Counted from the first letter of the stretch, positions 12,001-29,123 are shown. The stretch is DNA of 64,000 nt from Drosophila miranda (GCF_003369915.1 NC_046676.1:14180001-14244000); one strand, 5' to 3'. Numbers and translations: made by a program. Notes: generated from the sequence alone by a model not told the origin.

Positions 12001-15000
12001 TATACGCGCGCTTGGAGCAGAGCTCTCGAGCTCCGAAGTTGAGGTTATGTAAGTGGTGCGACGCGACGGCCGCTGTGGCAAGTGCAGGCGATAATCTCTC
12101 CGACGACGAGATGAATTGAGCTGAACTGAACTTGTGGCAGAGGCAGGGTCTGCTGCCAGCACGACTCATTGAAGGCCACATTGTTTCGTTTTACCTTTTC
12201 TTTCTCTCTACTCTCCACGTCTCTCTGCCTCTGCGCGATCGGCTAGAGTGTTGACCTTTCACATCAGCCTCATCATCATTGCCATCATTGACTGCCCTTT
12301 TGCAAAAACACTCTCACTCACTCTCTCCCTCTCTCCGTCTAATGCCGCTCTTGCGCCGCGCTGTGCCCCTTTTGTGCTCCACTTTCGTTGGATCTGGGAG
12401 AAAATCCGAATGGCCCTAAGCCTCTGCTGCATATTATTGGGTTGGCTGCTGCCGAAAATCGTTAATAATCATCGACATTCCAGATCCAGTTTTAGTCTCA
12501 ATCCAAGTCTTGGCCCAGGGCCGGTCCAGTGTGGCTGTTAACCGTTAGTTATGTATGTTGTATTCGTTAATGTTTATGCATGGTTTATGCATGCTTATGC
12601 AGATACGATACGATACGAACTTCCTATTGGCAATTCCTTATTGCTGGATGTCTGGGCCTGGGCACTTGCATAACGAATTGGCCAAGCCAAGGGTCTGCCT
12701 GTCTGCTTTTGCTGCTGGCCGTCGTTTGTCATTAACCCATTGATGGCCATTCCCGTGCCGGAAATTAACCTGATAACATTGCTTACTCTGGTGCTGGCTG
12801 GCTTGCTGGAGCGAAAGCATTTCTCTCCCTCTCCCTCTCCCTCTCCCTCTGACACACACATACACACTCGCATAAACACAATAACAGGTTTTGTTCTATT
12901 TATGGTTTATTGGGTTAGGTCATTGTCTGAAACTTCTTCTGTAGCGCTGAGAGCCCCTTAGACTCCCTCTGCCGCCTCCCATCCGTAATTGGGTTAAGCT
13001 TCGCCTGCAGCAGATCCCCAGCGCCAGCATCAAAAATATCTTGTCATGCTCGGTTGCGCTGCAATGCTGGCGAAGCAGAGAAAAAGTACCGTAAGATTTT
13101 GACTCGCTCATCATCATGTGGCTCTTACATCAGCGGAGAGGCGAGGTCATGGCCAGTGGCCGCACTGGACGCCCAGCGTCTCGTTCGCTCTCACTTCCCT
13201 TCCCTGTCCATTGTTTTGCTTTCGCCGCTGATTAGCTACAGTTTTCATTAGCATTGAGTGGTAGGGGGAGTGTACGGGAGGGGGGTACTAGAGAGTGGGC
13301 TGCAATTTTCATCGGAAACGGGGCCATATGGCAATTTCGATTACGAACACCCGACAGTTGATTAACATGCCTCATCTTCCATCTTCCCATCTTTCATCTC
13401 GGTTCGGTCCCCATTCATATTGCCAAATCAATTAATAGACATTTAAATTCAGTCAAATTTGTAAACAAAAGCGTGGCATGGCATGGCCCCCTCAAAGTGG
13501 GGATGGAATGGATGCTTACATAAGGAACTAGTAGCAGCCACCAGAGCGACGCCAACGCAACCAGCTGTTGCCAATCGAATGATAATGATAATCATAATCA
13601 TAATCATAATGATGTTGCTGATGGGATCTGTTCGACTGGGACTCGGATCGGAGTCTGCGACTGCGACTGCGACTGCGTTTGCGTCTGCGGCTCTTTCTGT
13701 GGCATTCGAAAATGCATTTCATTAACAGGAAAGCTGGCGTGCAACACTCCATGGGGATTACATCTTCGGCCAAGCCACCAAACGAGGGCCACGATGCTCA
13801 TGATGATGATGATGATGATGGGTCTGGGCAACCGGTTGGCGGTCGCACATTAACATTAAATGCAACAAAGACGCATCTTCCCCGTATTGCATAACGGTCC
13901 CACCAGGTCGGAGCGCTTGCCGCATCTTCATGCGGAAGCAAAGTCATTCTCAAGGCGCCCAAAAACAAAAAGGAAATTACACACAGACACAGAAAGCAGC
14001 CAGTCTTTCGGATTTCCCAAAAAAACCAGTTGCATCTAGCCAACCGCGAAACGGGGTGGGTGGAGAGTGGTGGCACGTTGCAGTTGCAGTTGTCGTTGCA
14101 GACCTTTGCACAAGTTCAATGGTGACGGGAAATGGGAATGTGATTGTGATTGGAGATGGAAGATAGGTGATGGGTGATGGGTGGTGTAGGGACTGCAGAC
14201 TACAGGGCCAATTATGCACCAAAGGGGTTTGGCTGCAATTTCTATGGGTTGCACATCTTGGCCCCAGGCGAATCGAGTTCCAATCCGCAAAGCGAGTCAG
14301 AATACGGCGCAAGGTAAACTGCAAATGAAAACTGCATCGAAACAGTAATGCCCAAAGGCTAACCGGAAATTGAGCACTAAAGCAGAAAACAGGCAGTCTC
14401 TGGTTTTCCAAAACACCAGTTGCATCTAAGAAACCGCAAAAGACAGTGGCGAGTGTTGGGACATTGAAGTTGCAGCTGCAGCTGCGTAGAGCTTGGTCCT
14501 TGGTAACGGGAAATGGGCTTATAATTGGAACTAGGACTGAGATTGGACCGCAGAGAGTGATGGGTCAATTATGCTCCATAGGAGTGCATGCTTGAACTGA
14601 AACTGAAAACTGCCAAAAACTGAAAAGTAAAGTAATTCTTAAAACGTCGAGAAACAAATAGGAAATTACGCACAGACATAGACATAGACATAATTAGCCA
14701 GCCTTTTGGCTTTTGCCAAAATCCCTTTCATCTAGGCAACCGCAAAGGTGGGTTCTGTGTTGGCATGATGCAGTTGCATTTGCGCAGATCTTTGTACAAG
14801 TTCAATGGTGATGGGCAATGGGAATGGGATTGGGGACTGGAGATGTTATATGGTTGATGGAGGGAGACAACAGACTGATGTTGCAATTATGCTCCCTGGG
14901 GATGGATTTCTGGCCCCATGCGAATCCAATTCGAGGCGGACAATGAGAAAAAAAATGCGGCACAAGGTAAACTGAAACTGAAAACAGAACGAAATAAATG

Positions 15001-16107
15001 AAAAAGAATGGGCCAAAGGAGGAGAATAAAGGCAAATGCAGCCATTGCTCTACATATTTAATTAGTTTCCGTTTCCGTTGATATTCGTAATCCGCAGCTG
15101 GCATTGTTAACCCTCCCCCCCCATGGATATCCTCCACTTACAATGGTCCCCATATAGCCTGCTAGCGTCCCACCCACCCCATCCAGTGAGAGGACAAATT
15201 GTCTGTGCTCTGTGGCGCTGTCCCTGTCCCTGTCCCTGTCCCTCTCCCTGGCGCCCCGCCTCTTCCTCTGCCATGGAAGGTTCCTGCCTGTGGAAAACGG
15301 TTGCGTAACTTATGGCCAGTCATCAGTCGAAAGTTTGTCCGGGGGCTGGAAGAAGAAGTTCCTCACATTTTCGATTTGTTTATCATTTATTTAAATGGCG
15401 CCGGCCTTAGGGCCGGGTCCAGTGCACAACCTTAAGCCGCCATTAAGCGGCTTCGATCCACATTTTATCCGCCCAGACATAGAAGCAGAATCAGAGGCAG
15501 GCCCCAGACCCGTACTGAACCAAGGGCACACACAATGAGCAATGCTATTTAATTATGTTGATGAGCCTTGGCCGAGCGGGAGCCTCAAAAAGGAAAAGGC
15601 AACACGCACAAAGAGCAAATTCCTTCTGCTCCTTCTATTGAATCTCCAATCTCTACCTCCTGCACAGTGGTTGTCTTCTGATGAGACTTGGGAACAAATG
15701 AACAGTCACAGGAAAATACGCTCTCGTTTAAGCACTCTCTGTAAAGTTTTTGGGTATATATGGATGAAGATGTTCCGCACAACACACAACGCCCACTGTG
15801 CCGCATGTTTTGCTGAGTTGGCGTGCAGGTGTCGCTGTCAGAGTGTCAGAGGAGGAAGGAGTCTTTGGCCCTGCCTTCGCCTTTGGCCCTCTTTTCGTAT
15901 GCATGCCCTCGTATCGTATCCAGATTTGATGGCCCCAAATCCCCAACTAAGGCATAACATTTATGTATGTGGCCAGTAGGGATTTGGACATGTGGTTTGG
16001 GGAGTGCGGAGTGGGGAGTACGGTGGCATAGAAAACTATCAATAGCTGGAGTTTAATATTTCAGACTCACCTTTTTCATCATTGGCCCCGGCTTGATCAT
16101 CACTCAT
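1..16107 (-). CDS. NaCP60E: Voltage-gated sodium/calcium-type channel DSC1 (NaCP60E), 5' part, cut by the window edge
   Basis: Four-domain voltage-gated cation channel alpha subunit of the plasma membrane; DSC1-type channels are known to prefer calcium. Coding exons (minus strand, in order): 16071-16107, 9013-9224, 5253-5461, 4775-5185, 4487-4706, 4288-4422, 3482-4223, 3202-3416, 2977-3147, 2719-2912, 2554-2656, 2364-2492, 782-1033, 1-721 (continues outside). All joins keep frame, giving about 1250 residues. Visible: domain I with the S4 string [13 protein letters not shown] and pore TLDYWENV (selectivity residue D); a long basic I-II linker in exon 7; domain II with S4 [18 protein letters not shown], pore [10 protein letters not shown] (E), and S6 [16 protein letters not shown]; then the start of the II-III linker. 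Domains III and IV lie beyond the window. The sequence matches DSC1 rather than para in the linker and domain II. Two introns use GC donors, and the exon 9 donor (GTACTG) is weak. Three other genes sit in its introns. The first exon assignment is inferred from an ATG, frame and a perfect donor. Confidence 0.93.
1034..2363 (-). other. NaCP60E intron between the domain II S6 exon and the II-III linker
   Basis: A 1.33 kb AT-rich intron bounded by a GC donor (GAG|GCAAGT, at 2363-2358) and an AG acceptor at 1035-1034. I see no exon, RNA gene or mobile element in it; short open frames inside it have no recognisable protein features. Confidence 0.7.
5635..5642. promoter_or_regulatory. TATCGATA palindrome (DRE-like)
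   Basis: Exact TATCGATA, the core of the DNA replication-related element bound by DREF/BEAF at fly housekeeping promoters. It lies about 550 bases upstream of the RpL41 start codon; whether it serves RpL41 is inference. Confidence 0.4.
5796..5803. promoter_or_regulatory. TATCGATA palindrome (DRE-like), second
   Basis: Exact TATCGATA followed by a stretch (CTAAATCAACCTTGATG) that resembles the sequence after the third motif at 6034. It appears to be part of a duplicated upstream segment of RpL41. Confidence 0.4.
6034..6041. promoter_or_regulatory. TATCGATA palindrome near the RpL41 promoter
   Basis: Exact TATCGATA about 150 bases upstream of the RpL41 ATG, followed by AAAAGTCAACCTTGGATG. This is the best-placed DRE-like site for the RpL41 housekeeping promoter. 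Confidence 0.55.
6192..6385 (+). CDS. RpL41: 60S ribosomal protein eL41
   Basis: Encodes the complete 25-residue ribosomal protein eL41 ([12 protein letters not shown]...MRARSK), one of the smallest eukaryotic proteins and almost entirely Arg and Lys. It is a component of the large cytosolic ribosomal subunit. CDS is 6192-6203 joined to 6320-6385; the 116-nt intron has a GTAATA donor and a TTTTCAG acceptor. The first exon carries only MRAK. A second small intron probably lies in the 3' untranslated region (donor ACTG|GTGAGT near 6410, acceptor TTTCAG ending 6482), and an AATAAA follows near 6637. Pyrimidine-rich sequence at 6136-6166 would suit a TOP-type ribosomal protein promoter. The gene lies inside a NaCP60E intron on the opposite strand. 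Confidence 0.96.
6660..9012 (-). other. Remainder of the large NaCP60E intron
   Basis: Non-coding sequence between the RpL41 3' end and the second NaCP60E coding exon. It holds short CA/TG tracts and GC-rich patches around 8250-8900. I see no additional gene or intact mobile element. Confidence 0.6.
9396..10406 (+). CDS. Tpc2: Mitochondrial thiamine pyrophosphate carrier-like protein
   Basis: Intronless 336-residue member of the mitochondrial carrier family (SLC25), expected in the inner mitochondrial membrane. The three tandem repeats are visible through their signature motifs: [10 protein letters not shown] (near residue 29), QPFDVIRTQ (near 131) and [10 protein letters not shown] (near 235), each PxD then a basic residue, followed by basic-rich linkers such as GLRGIWRGH and GISGFYKG. 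Overall wording resembles the thiamine pyrophosphate carrier (SLC25A19/Tpc), which imports the cofactor for mitochondrial dehydrogenases; I prefer Tpc2 over Tpc1 from expected map position, not from a search. The stop codon overlaps an AATAAA signal (TAATAAAG at 10404-10411). The gene lies in NaCP60E intron 1 on the opposite strand, about 170 bases from the second channel exon. Confidence 0.85.
   Translation: MPDNTPLVQLLQALGGGVAGGLTRTLVQPLDVIKIRFQMQVEPVGKHGYESKYQGLLHAFRSIYKEEGLRGIWRGHNSGQVLSITYAVVQFWSYEQLRVKAHKMPFFDDRPLLLYFVCGGLAGCLGTVAAQPFDVIRTQVVAADPTSKRSRMSSLRGVHFVHSTEGLRGLSRGLVFTLAQIFPLVGANFLIYKYLNALVLFIVKKSNPDHNIPGLCLFVNGALAGVSSKLLVYPADLMKKRMQLHGFHQDRQTFGRNPICPTAKQCFMTTLKGEGISGFYKGVSPTLLKSGLSSAFYFTFYDYINRYVIHPVQDREEQRLKEEKAKSAAPKKAGWT
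10735..11892 (-). CDS. Glycine-rich secreted repeat protein, cuticle- or silk-like
   Basis: CDS is 11875-11892 joined to 10735-11796, giving 359 residues. The first exon holds only six codons (MAACFI) and its perfect GTGAGT donor joins in frame to [13 protein letters not shown], forming a clear signal peptide of about 19 residues cut before KPSFG. After a short segment rich in His ([10 protein letters not shown]) come three copies of a [16 protein letters not shown] unit, then long [14 protein letters not shown] repeats interrupted by three helical-looking inserts of the form [21 protein letters not shown], then a GGYSGG tail ending SAPNWS. Such low-complexity Gly/Ser/Tyr proteins are typical of insect extracellular matrix or cuticle; no specific family name is supported. 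It lies in NaCP60E intron 1 on the same strand and has its own TATA box. Alternative repeat alleles are likely. Confidence 0.85.
11998..12005 (-). promoter_or_regulatory. TATA box of the glycine-rich gene
   Basis: GTATAAAA on the minus strand, about 105 bases upstream of the ATG. About 32 bases downstream lies TCCAGTCA (near 11966-11973), a plausible initiator. This supports an independent promoter inside the channel intron. Confidence 0.65.
13930..15000. repeat. Three diverged tandem units of about 300-400 bp
   Basis: Three consecutive segments (about 13930-14335, 14336-14620 and 14621-15000) share the same order of words: a GGAAATT(A)-type start, CAG(A)CA..GCCAG or GCAGTCT, TTTCCAAAA or TTGCCAAAA, CAGTTGCATCTA or TTTCATCTAGGC, AACCGCAAA, GTTGCAG, AACGGGAAATGGG or GATGGGCAATGGG, CAATTATGC, and AAACTG..GAAAACTG. 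Units 1 and 3 also share TTTG(C/T)ACAAGTTCAATGGTGA. They are clearly homologous but heavily diverged; no coding capacity is evident. Confidence 0.7.
16071..16107 (-). CDS. NaCP60E: NaCP60E first coding exon (37 nt)
   Basis: ATG at 16107-16105 opens a 12-codon segment ([12 protein letters not shown] plus one base) ending in a perfect GTGAGT donor. Its phase matches the acceptor at 9225, giving ...[14 protein letters not shown]..., which agrees with the DSC1 N-terminus as I remember it. The intron that follows is about 6.8 kb and holds the carrier gene and the glycine-rich gene. Listed separately because it is short and sets the translation start of the channel. Confidence 0.8.
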
Positions 16108-19100
16108 CTTGACTGATTGTCGTCGTTTTGTTTGTTTTGCGCCTCTGGCGGTTGTTGCGATGCTGTTGTCTCCTGTATTTTGTGTCCTATGCTATATATA
16201 TATATACATATATATATCGTATCTCCTCAGCGCAGCGGCATGTCTCTCTTATTCTCTCCCTCTCTCAAAGCTCGGCTCTCACTCGATAACGGAATGTATT
16301 GTATGTATGTAGTACTATACATACATATGTACATATGTCTCACTCCCTCACTCTCACTTTTCATGCATGCGGATCGCTTCGTTTACCGTTAATATTGTCA
16401 CCGTTCCCTTTGTTAACCATTTTGTTGCTATTTCTCCTATGATTGTTGTTGCTGTTTTTGTTGTTGTTGTGCTTATCACGCTGGTGCTTTTCATGATGAT
16501 ACTATGGCTATAGTATGCAAATCTTATGACTACGACAGTTTCCAATAATGGCACTTGGCATCGCTGCGGCTGCTACTGCTGCTGCTGCTACTGCCCCAAT
16601 CCAATCCAATCCAGTCCTCTCCTCCTACCCAGCACTCTCCTCCCAGCAAGCTTGAAGAGCCAAGCCAAGCGATGCTGCTTCTTCTACTTCTATTGTAAGC
16701 TTTTGCTGGCTTTTGTGCTGATTATTGCTTTACATTTTGTGATGCGTCTGTTTGGAAGAAAGAGGGAGAGATGTTTTGTAGATATTAGAGAGTTTGGAGA
16801 AATGTACTAGTGGAGAGATTTTTACTTGTGTAATGGCCTTATCCCAAAAGCAACGGGAAGGGCAAAAATAAATTAAATCTGTTCTCTCAGGTCTTTAGCC
16901 CATGGACGCCGCAATTGCTCTTCGTGTCATGTAACGGTAATTGGCAACGCGCTAATCCCCGGCAGCTTAGGGGCGCTGCTCAAAACAGTAAGTACCATAC
17001 GTACTCGTGCACAGTGCACACATGTACGTAACGACTTACTCACATTACGTATATGTGCGTAACGGAAAAGATAAACACACCCACAAAGGTGGGAGAGAAA
17101 GATGCTGAGACCAAGAGCTGATTGAGACGAGGGTCGGAAGATGGAAGGCCGCTTTAAGACTTAAACCTTAACAAAGATACAGTTAATTAACATTATGGGC
17201 GTCAAGCGCACACACACACACACACACAAACTGACTGGCATCCCCTTATACATATGTACGTACTTGCTCGATGCTCGCACAAAGTAAGATACAAGATACA
17301 AGAATTGATAAATGGGCGCCCAACAGAAAGCAATGAGGTTGCGTGGGCAATGGCGTAGTGTGCGAATTTCTGATGGTTGGTGGGTGGGTAAATGAGGACA
17401 CGCTTGGAAGCTGCTCATTGCTCAGTGCTTTGTGTCTGTCGGCTGTTCTTCTTGATGCTCCTCCTGCCATTGTTGCTGGCGTTGCTGTAGGCCTTCTTCC
17501 TGTTGTGTTTTACAAACTTCTTGACACGTCTGAGCGCGCTGCAAGCGCCACTGACGGACGGGCAAAAATGGAAAAACGTTAGATGAAGGCGCCCATAAAA
17601 TATTCAATATCAAGTTTGCCCCCTGCTCTACCTCTACCATTATACCACTCCACCACTCTCCTGTGATGGCAGGCAGTTGATGTTTGCTGGCGGAAATTTG
17701 CTGTGGGCGGTGGCGGGAGGGTGAAGCGTGGGGCACGGTGGGCCAAAAGCCATTAGGCGCCCGAGATGCCATAGAAGATCTCCTACCTACAATCCTCACC
17801 TGCATCCCTGTTTACGTTACACACAAATCGTCAAAAATATTTTTATTACAACAATAAGAGACGAGAAGGCCCACAAAGGCATTAAACAATGTGTTGTTGG
17901 CTTACAATTTTCTGAGAAGGTCGGGGATCGGAAAGGGAGCCTGCCCCAAGGGGGAAGTACTACGGGTTTCTGTTGTTGTTTCCGTGCTGCTGTTTTTTTT
18001 GGGCGTGACCAGCGGTTGGTTTTAAAGTTGCCCCATAAAAGGGAAAAAGCTGAAGTCTCTCTGCCATTGCGGCCCCCAAAGTTGTGCTACAAATTTTGTT
18101 ATGCCCCCACTGACGGTGCCACATGCTACCACTACACTACTCTTTGTTTGCTCTCGCACGAAAGCGAACCGAACGAAAAGTGTGGCCGCCTAGTTAAGTG
18201 CACATCAAGAGCTAATTTATGGCCCAATCCTCGTGCCACACCACACTATGCCGCACACTATACCACACCACATGAGCTGTGGTTGTTGTGGGTTGCACAA
18301 ACATTCATGCAAAGGCATGCTTTCTCCAATCTCCGGCCCTGTCTTTCTGTTAAGCATTTATTCGGTTTTACCTTTAAAAATGTTCCTTTAATTGTTGTTT
18401 ACTTTAAGTTTGTTTCAATTGTTGTTTCCTTTGTTGAATTGTATATGTTGTCGATGTGTTATAAATGATGATGTGCCACTTTATGTAATCGTTGAACGTG
18501 AGTGCAGTATATCTATTTTTATATACGCGTTGTATTCAGCTGCATAGCACACAAAAAAAACAGTGAAAGCCCCCGCAAAAGGAGTTTCATGCGTTTTTCA
18601 CACGTTTTGCATTTCACTTTCACTTCCCAACACTGGCCTGGGCCCACAAACACACACACTACGCCTATTGTTGTTGCTGTGTTTCATTTGATTTTATTTT
18701 ACATTAATTACATTTTTATTTAGCAACAATGGAGTGGGATGGTTGAGCGGGAGGCAATCACACAAAAAAAAGGAAAACCAAAAGTATAAAACTTCAGGCA
18801 CGCACATTGTTTGACACACATACACCCTCTCGCTCGCTCTCGCACACAGACTTCGTCCTGAGAAGTGTTATTACAATTTACTGTTGATTTCTTTTGCGAG
18901 AGAGAGCGAGCGTCACAGTTGGCTCTGCACAAGTTATATTCACTACAATGTAAGGGAGTCCGGTTATCCGCTTGCCTGCTCTTGCGGACAGTCATACCTC
19001 CTATCGAATATACCATGGCTCTGCAGGTGCGTGTGTGTGTGTGTGTGTGTGTTTGTGTGTGTGTGCGAAAGCGTGCGAAAGAGCGCGAAAATGTAGGTTA

Positions 19101-20523
19101 GTTTCCGTTGTGTCCCCCCACTCCTCTCCGCTCTTCACTCTCCGCACTCCGCACTCTTCCTTTCTTGCGCTATCCTACAGCAGCAGCACCAGCAGAAGCA
19201 ACAACAACAGCACTATCATGCAGAACATTTCACTCTATTTTTGGGCGCTGAAGAATTTTTCTTTGCTGCACTTGTGCGTGTGTAACAGTATTTGCCAGAA
19301 TGTACATAGACGTGTGTGTGTGTAGGCTTGGGGTTTCCTTTTAAACATTTTTTTTCCTCCTCCCTCCTTTCTTTTTATACAGTATTCCTTGGGCTTTCAT
19401 GTAGCTGCTTTTCAATGGGTATGCGTGTGTGTGTGTGTGTGTGTGTGTGGCAGATGAGGAATATACCGTACGTTCTAAAGGACGCGTGCGTTTACTCTAA
19501 GGTTCGTCGTGTGACTGAGCTGTAAAACGGGTTTTCCTTGCCGTTTGACGTAATCTGCAGAGCAACCGCGATGCAGAGCGATGAAACAGCAACAGTAACA
19601 ACAACAGCAACACTGCCAGCCAATGAAAATTCCCCCCAATGTCCCCCAATGCCCTAAAAGGACAGCCAGGGAAATTCTCTCCCACGCTCTCTCTCTCTCT
19701 CTGCAACTGAAATGTCAGCAAGCGAAAGCGAAACGAGTCCTTTTTCTCCTCCGCTCCCTCTCCCGCTCTCTCTATATGTCTTGAAGGCCTGCCGGCATAA
19801 ACAAATGCCATGCCACATGCTCTGGCAGAACTTCCCCCTATTCTGTTCCTACTGCTGCCACTGCTGCACCGCGGGGCAAATGTTCACGCTCGCTTCTACT
19901 TCCTCCGCCCGCAAACCCTAAGAAAATGTCAAAATGATTAAGCTTGAATATGGGCCACTGGCTAACAAAGCCAGGAGGAGGCAGTTCTGCCCCTTCCACT
20001 GCTGCAGCTGCCACTGTTCATCTATTTCCATGGAAAGTAGGCACGGGGAATGGAATAGGTCTGGTCAGTAATTCAATTCGATTTCCGTATCTTAAGGCAA
20101 AAGATGCGTATACGTATTATTCCAACGGTTCGTATACGTAATATTTATTTGTAGAGCTCTATGTTAAGATCAACCTCAGAGCGTTCTCTTTCATAACCCA
20201 CACTCGATCGCAACCCTGGTCCAACTGATAAGCGGCTACAGTAAACACTCGCTTAACTAAAAAATGCTGTTACGGTACGTTAAATAGGGCTAAAAGTGGG
20301 AAATATATTGTTCGAAAATCCATATTACATGAACTTTTCTTTTTTATTCGGTCTATCGATGTGCCACTGTATGATCCAACCGAATTCAAGCCGTTCGCAG
20401 AGCTCAGCGCTTAGTACTCGTCGCGGTTCCGTTCGACTCGGAAGAAACAGCGCAAAAATTTAGTGAGCTAAGCACAGTGCCCCAAAGCGATAAGCTTATC
20501 AGAACCCTCAGCCCCAAAAGCGG
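16108..20523. other. Intergenic/upstream region with microsatellites
   Basis: Sequence between the first NaCP60E coding exon and the ACE-like gene. It probably includes the NaCP60E promoter and 5' untranslated exons, which I cannot place. Visible simple repeats: (CA)n near 17210-17228, (TG)n at 19028-19065 and 19425-19449, CT runs near 19685-19705, and TA repeats near 16194-16218. Short open frames here lack protein-like features. Confidence 0.55.
19028..19065. repeat. (TG)n microsatellite
   Basis: Near-perfect GTGTGT run with one T interruption; likely polymorphic. A shorter run lies at 19425-19449. Confidence 0.9.
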
Positions 20524-22657
20524 ATGCCATCCCAGCGCAATATGAATCTGGGGCTCTCCCCGAAATACCTTCGACTGATCCTGGTCATGGTAATGGCCCT
20601 GATCCCGACCTTGGTGGACTGTAGCATCAACAAAGCCAATTCCAATCACTCGGCCAACTATGAGGCGTCCACACGGGAAATCCTGGATAGAGCAACAGAG
20701 CGGATGCAAACCATTTGGAACATGAAGCAGAGGATTTTCCTCCAGCTGACATCTAAGGGAAAGTCGCCGCTGGGCGGACAGGCGCCCAGCAAGCAGGAGG
20801 TCGAAATGGAGACCTACCACCTGATGTACGAGCTGGCGGCGAATCTGAGCGTAGTGCCCGTGAAAGAGTTAGAGGATCCGCTGCTGCGACGTCGCGTCCA
20901 GCGCCTGTCCAAGCTGCAGTTGCAGGGACTGCGGCCGCGGAACTACGAGCAGGCCAAGGATCTGCTGCGGGCCATGAGGAACTTTGTGAGTGGTCCGTTG
21001 GTCTGCACCTTCGAGGAGTGCACCACGCGTCGCCCCCTGGCCATGTATCCGCACATTGTCAACAAGAACATGCGGGCCAAGCACTACGAGGACCTGGTCC
21101 TTAACTGGTTCAGCTGGCGACGGGCCATCAACGACAAGGACACGGCCAAGTCCACCTTCATCGACTACGTGCGGCTGCTCAGGATTGCGGCCACCTACAA
21201 TGGACATGTAACGCCGTCGAGGACGTGGTACCTCCACTACGACACGGAGAACTTCCAGGCCGAGATGGAGGCGGTAGTGTGGGAGATCATGCCGCTCTAC
21301 CGCGAACTTCACGCTTATCTACGGCACGAGGTGCAGGTAACCTACCCGAAGGCGGACACTAAGAGCGACGGCGCTATTGTGGCACCGGTTATGGATCAGA
21401 TCCTGTCCCAGGACTGGTATCCGCACCAGTTCTTCCGCACTCCTCACCCAAGCAGGCAGCACCAGCTGCCGTCTGTCCATCGTCGTCTCGAAGAAGTCCT
21501 AGTCACTCCCGTGAAGATCAACAAGAAAGCTGCCGAGTTCTTCGAGTCGCTGGGCCTCAATCACATGTCCGAGTGAGTGCAAACCGTTCCCAACCTATCC
21601 TTTCTCCTTTAAAACCGATCACTCTCTGTCTTTCCAGTGGGTTCTACGACCGCTACTCTCGGCGGATGAACGATGACGAGGGCGGGCCGGACTGCAAGTC
21701 TCAGGTCTACTACTTCCCACCGGATGTGGCCCTGCGCTACTGCCCCAAGTTGGACTATAAGAAGATGATGCAGATCCATGGAACGATGGCCGAGTTGCAG
21801 TACAATATTTACAAGCGGAATCTGCCCTTTGGCCTGGACACCGAGCCCTGTCCGGGCTTCGGCAGTGCCTTGGCCGAGACTGTGGTTCTGGCCTCGGGCA
21901 CGGCCCGGCACTTGCATCGGCTGCACATCTTGCTGAACGAGAGCCTCACGGAGGAGCAGTCCCTTAATCGGCTGTTCCGCATGGGGGTGCACACCCTCGT
22001 GGCTGTGCCGCAGTACTTCATCAACGACAAGTTCCTGGTGGACGTGATGGATGGACGGATCGGGGTGAAGGAGTACAACTGCGCCTATTGGCGTCTTCAG
22101 GACAAGTTCGCCGGCGTCCAGCCTCCTGCCCTGCATTCATCGAAGGATTTTGATCCGGACTTTAAGTTCTATCGGGGCATGAACCCGGAAACATCCAACA
22201 CCAAGTAGATTAACTAGCTAACTCTTAACTAGCTGGGAATCTAATTAAACCTTCTCGTCATTTTTTTGTAGGAAATTTCTGTCGGAAATACTGGGATTCC
22301 AGTTCTATCGCTCCTTCTGCCTGGTCAGTGGCCAGTATAAGCCCGGAGATGCAAAGTTTCCTTTGCACAACTGCGATTTCTACGACAGTAAGGAGGCGGG
22401 CGATATGATGCGGGAAATGATGCAGCTGGGGGCCTCCCGGCATTGGCGGGATGTCATGGAAATTGCCACTGGCGAGCGAAAGTTGAGTGGTCGTGGTATT
22501 CTCGAGTACTTTGCCCCGCTCTTCACTTGGCTGAAGGAACGCAACAAGCAGCTGGACATTGAGCCCGGCTGGGATGCCGACGATCGTGAGTATCTTGGGA
22601 TTTTCATTGATTATTTCATTATTTATTCTTATTTTTTCAGTATGCCGAAAGGAGTAA
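20524..22657 (+). CDS. Ance-5: Angiotensin-converting enzyme-like protein lacking zinc-binding residues
   Basis: M2-family (ACE) fold protein of 648 residues. Exons 20524-21572, 21638-22204, 22272-22585 and 22641-22657; all phases agree. A hydrophobic stretch at residues 15-34 (LILVMVMALIPTLVDCS) suggests a signal peptide, so the product is likely secreted; no C-terminal anchor is seen. ACE landmarks are recognisable, but the catalytic HExxH is replaced by GTMAE (residues 398-402) and the third zinc ligand Glu in NPGFHEA is Ser (CPGFGSA, Ser426), so peptidase activity is not expected. Several fly Ance paralogues are known to be inactive in this way. Assignment to Ance-5 rather than another inactive paralogue rests on expected map position and is uncertain. 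The exon 2 donor (AA|GTAGAT) is weak, and the last exon encodes only CRKE plus a split Leu. Confidence 0.85.
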
Positions 22658-23280
22658 AACCCGCACCCCAAAATGGGGCAACCTATTGCAAATAACATAT
22701 ATCCTTTACGTATTAAGTTCCAAGTAAAAATATCATATGAAACAGCTTGGCAGATTTACCTATTAAACTGGGCATCTTCGCCCTAGAACCTTTACAAAAA
22801 AGCATATCATAAAAGTATTAGATATAAAGTTGATACAAATATTATCCTAAGCGGTCTCGATGCTGTTCGATGATGCAGGGATGATGCATTAACCGAGCCC
22901 TATTCGTTCTTATATAATTTCTTTAAAAAGGGACTTGTTCTCCTTCAATCAATACTGTTCTCTAACAAAAGCATCGTTAATTGTTTAGATGTTTATTTAC
23001 AAAGGCACTTTGGTAAAACGACAGAAACTTATATATACTTTAGGCACTACACATATGTATGTACGTATGGTTAAGGATTAATTATACACTTTCTATATGG
23101 TCAAGGTACTCATAGGGAGTGCACTCACACAGTTCTGCTCTGGCTATGGATGTGGCTTGTTGCACAAGTATATATAATTTCGGGCTGGTGATGATGATAG
23201 TGTTGGCCTCCATAGATTCCGAGATCCTTGGTGAAGTTAATGTTTAAACTGAAAGCTTAGGATAGACCGGCAGACCGGTT
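22658..23280. other. Convergent 3' region between the ACE-like gene and NKAIN
   Basis: About 620 bases of AT-rich sequence holding the 3' untranslated regions of two converging genes. An ATTAAA occurs near 22763 on the plus strand. On the minus strand, AATAAA (TTTATT on plus) occurs near 22992. No other feature seen. Confidence 0.6.

Positions 23281-29123
<5,843 letters not shown>

Larger units (their letters stand above)
11893..16070 (-). other. 5' part of NaCP60E intron 1, non-coding
   Basis: About 4.2 kb without a supported exon apart from the promoter of the glycine-rich gene. It contains CT-rich tracts (12180-12360, 12823-12850), ATG/ATC trinucleotide runs (13577-13615, 13797-13822) and a set of three diverged tandem units at about 13930-15000. 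GC content and simple-sequence load are typical of fly introns. Confidence 0.6.
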
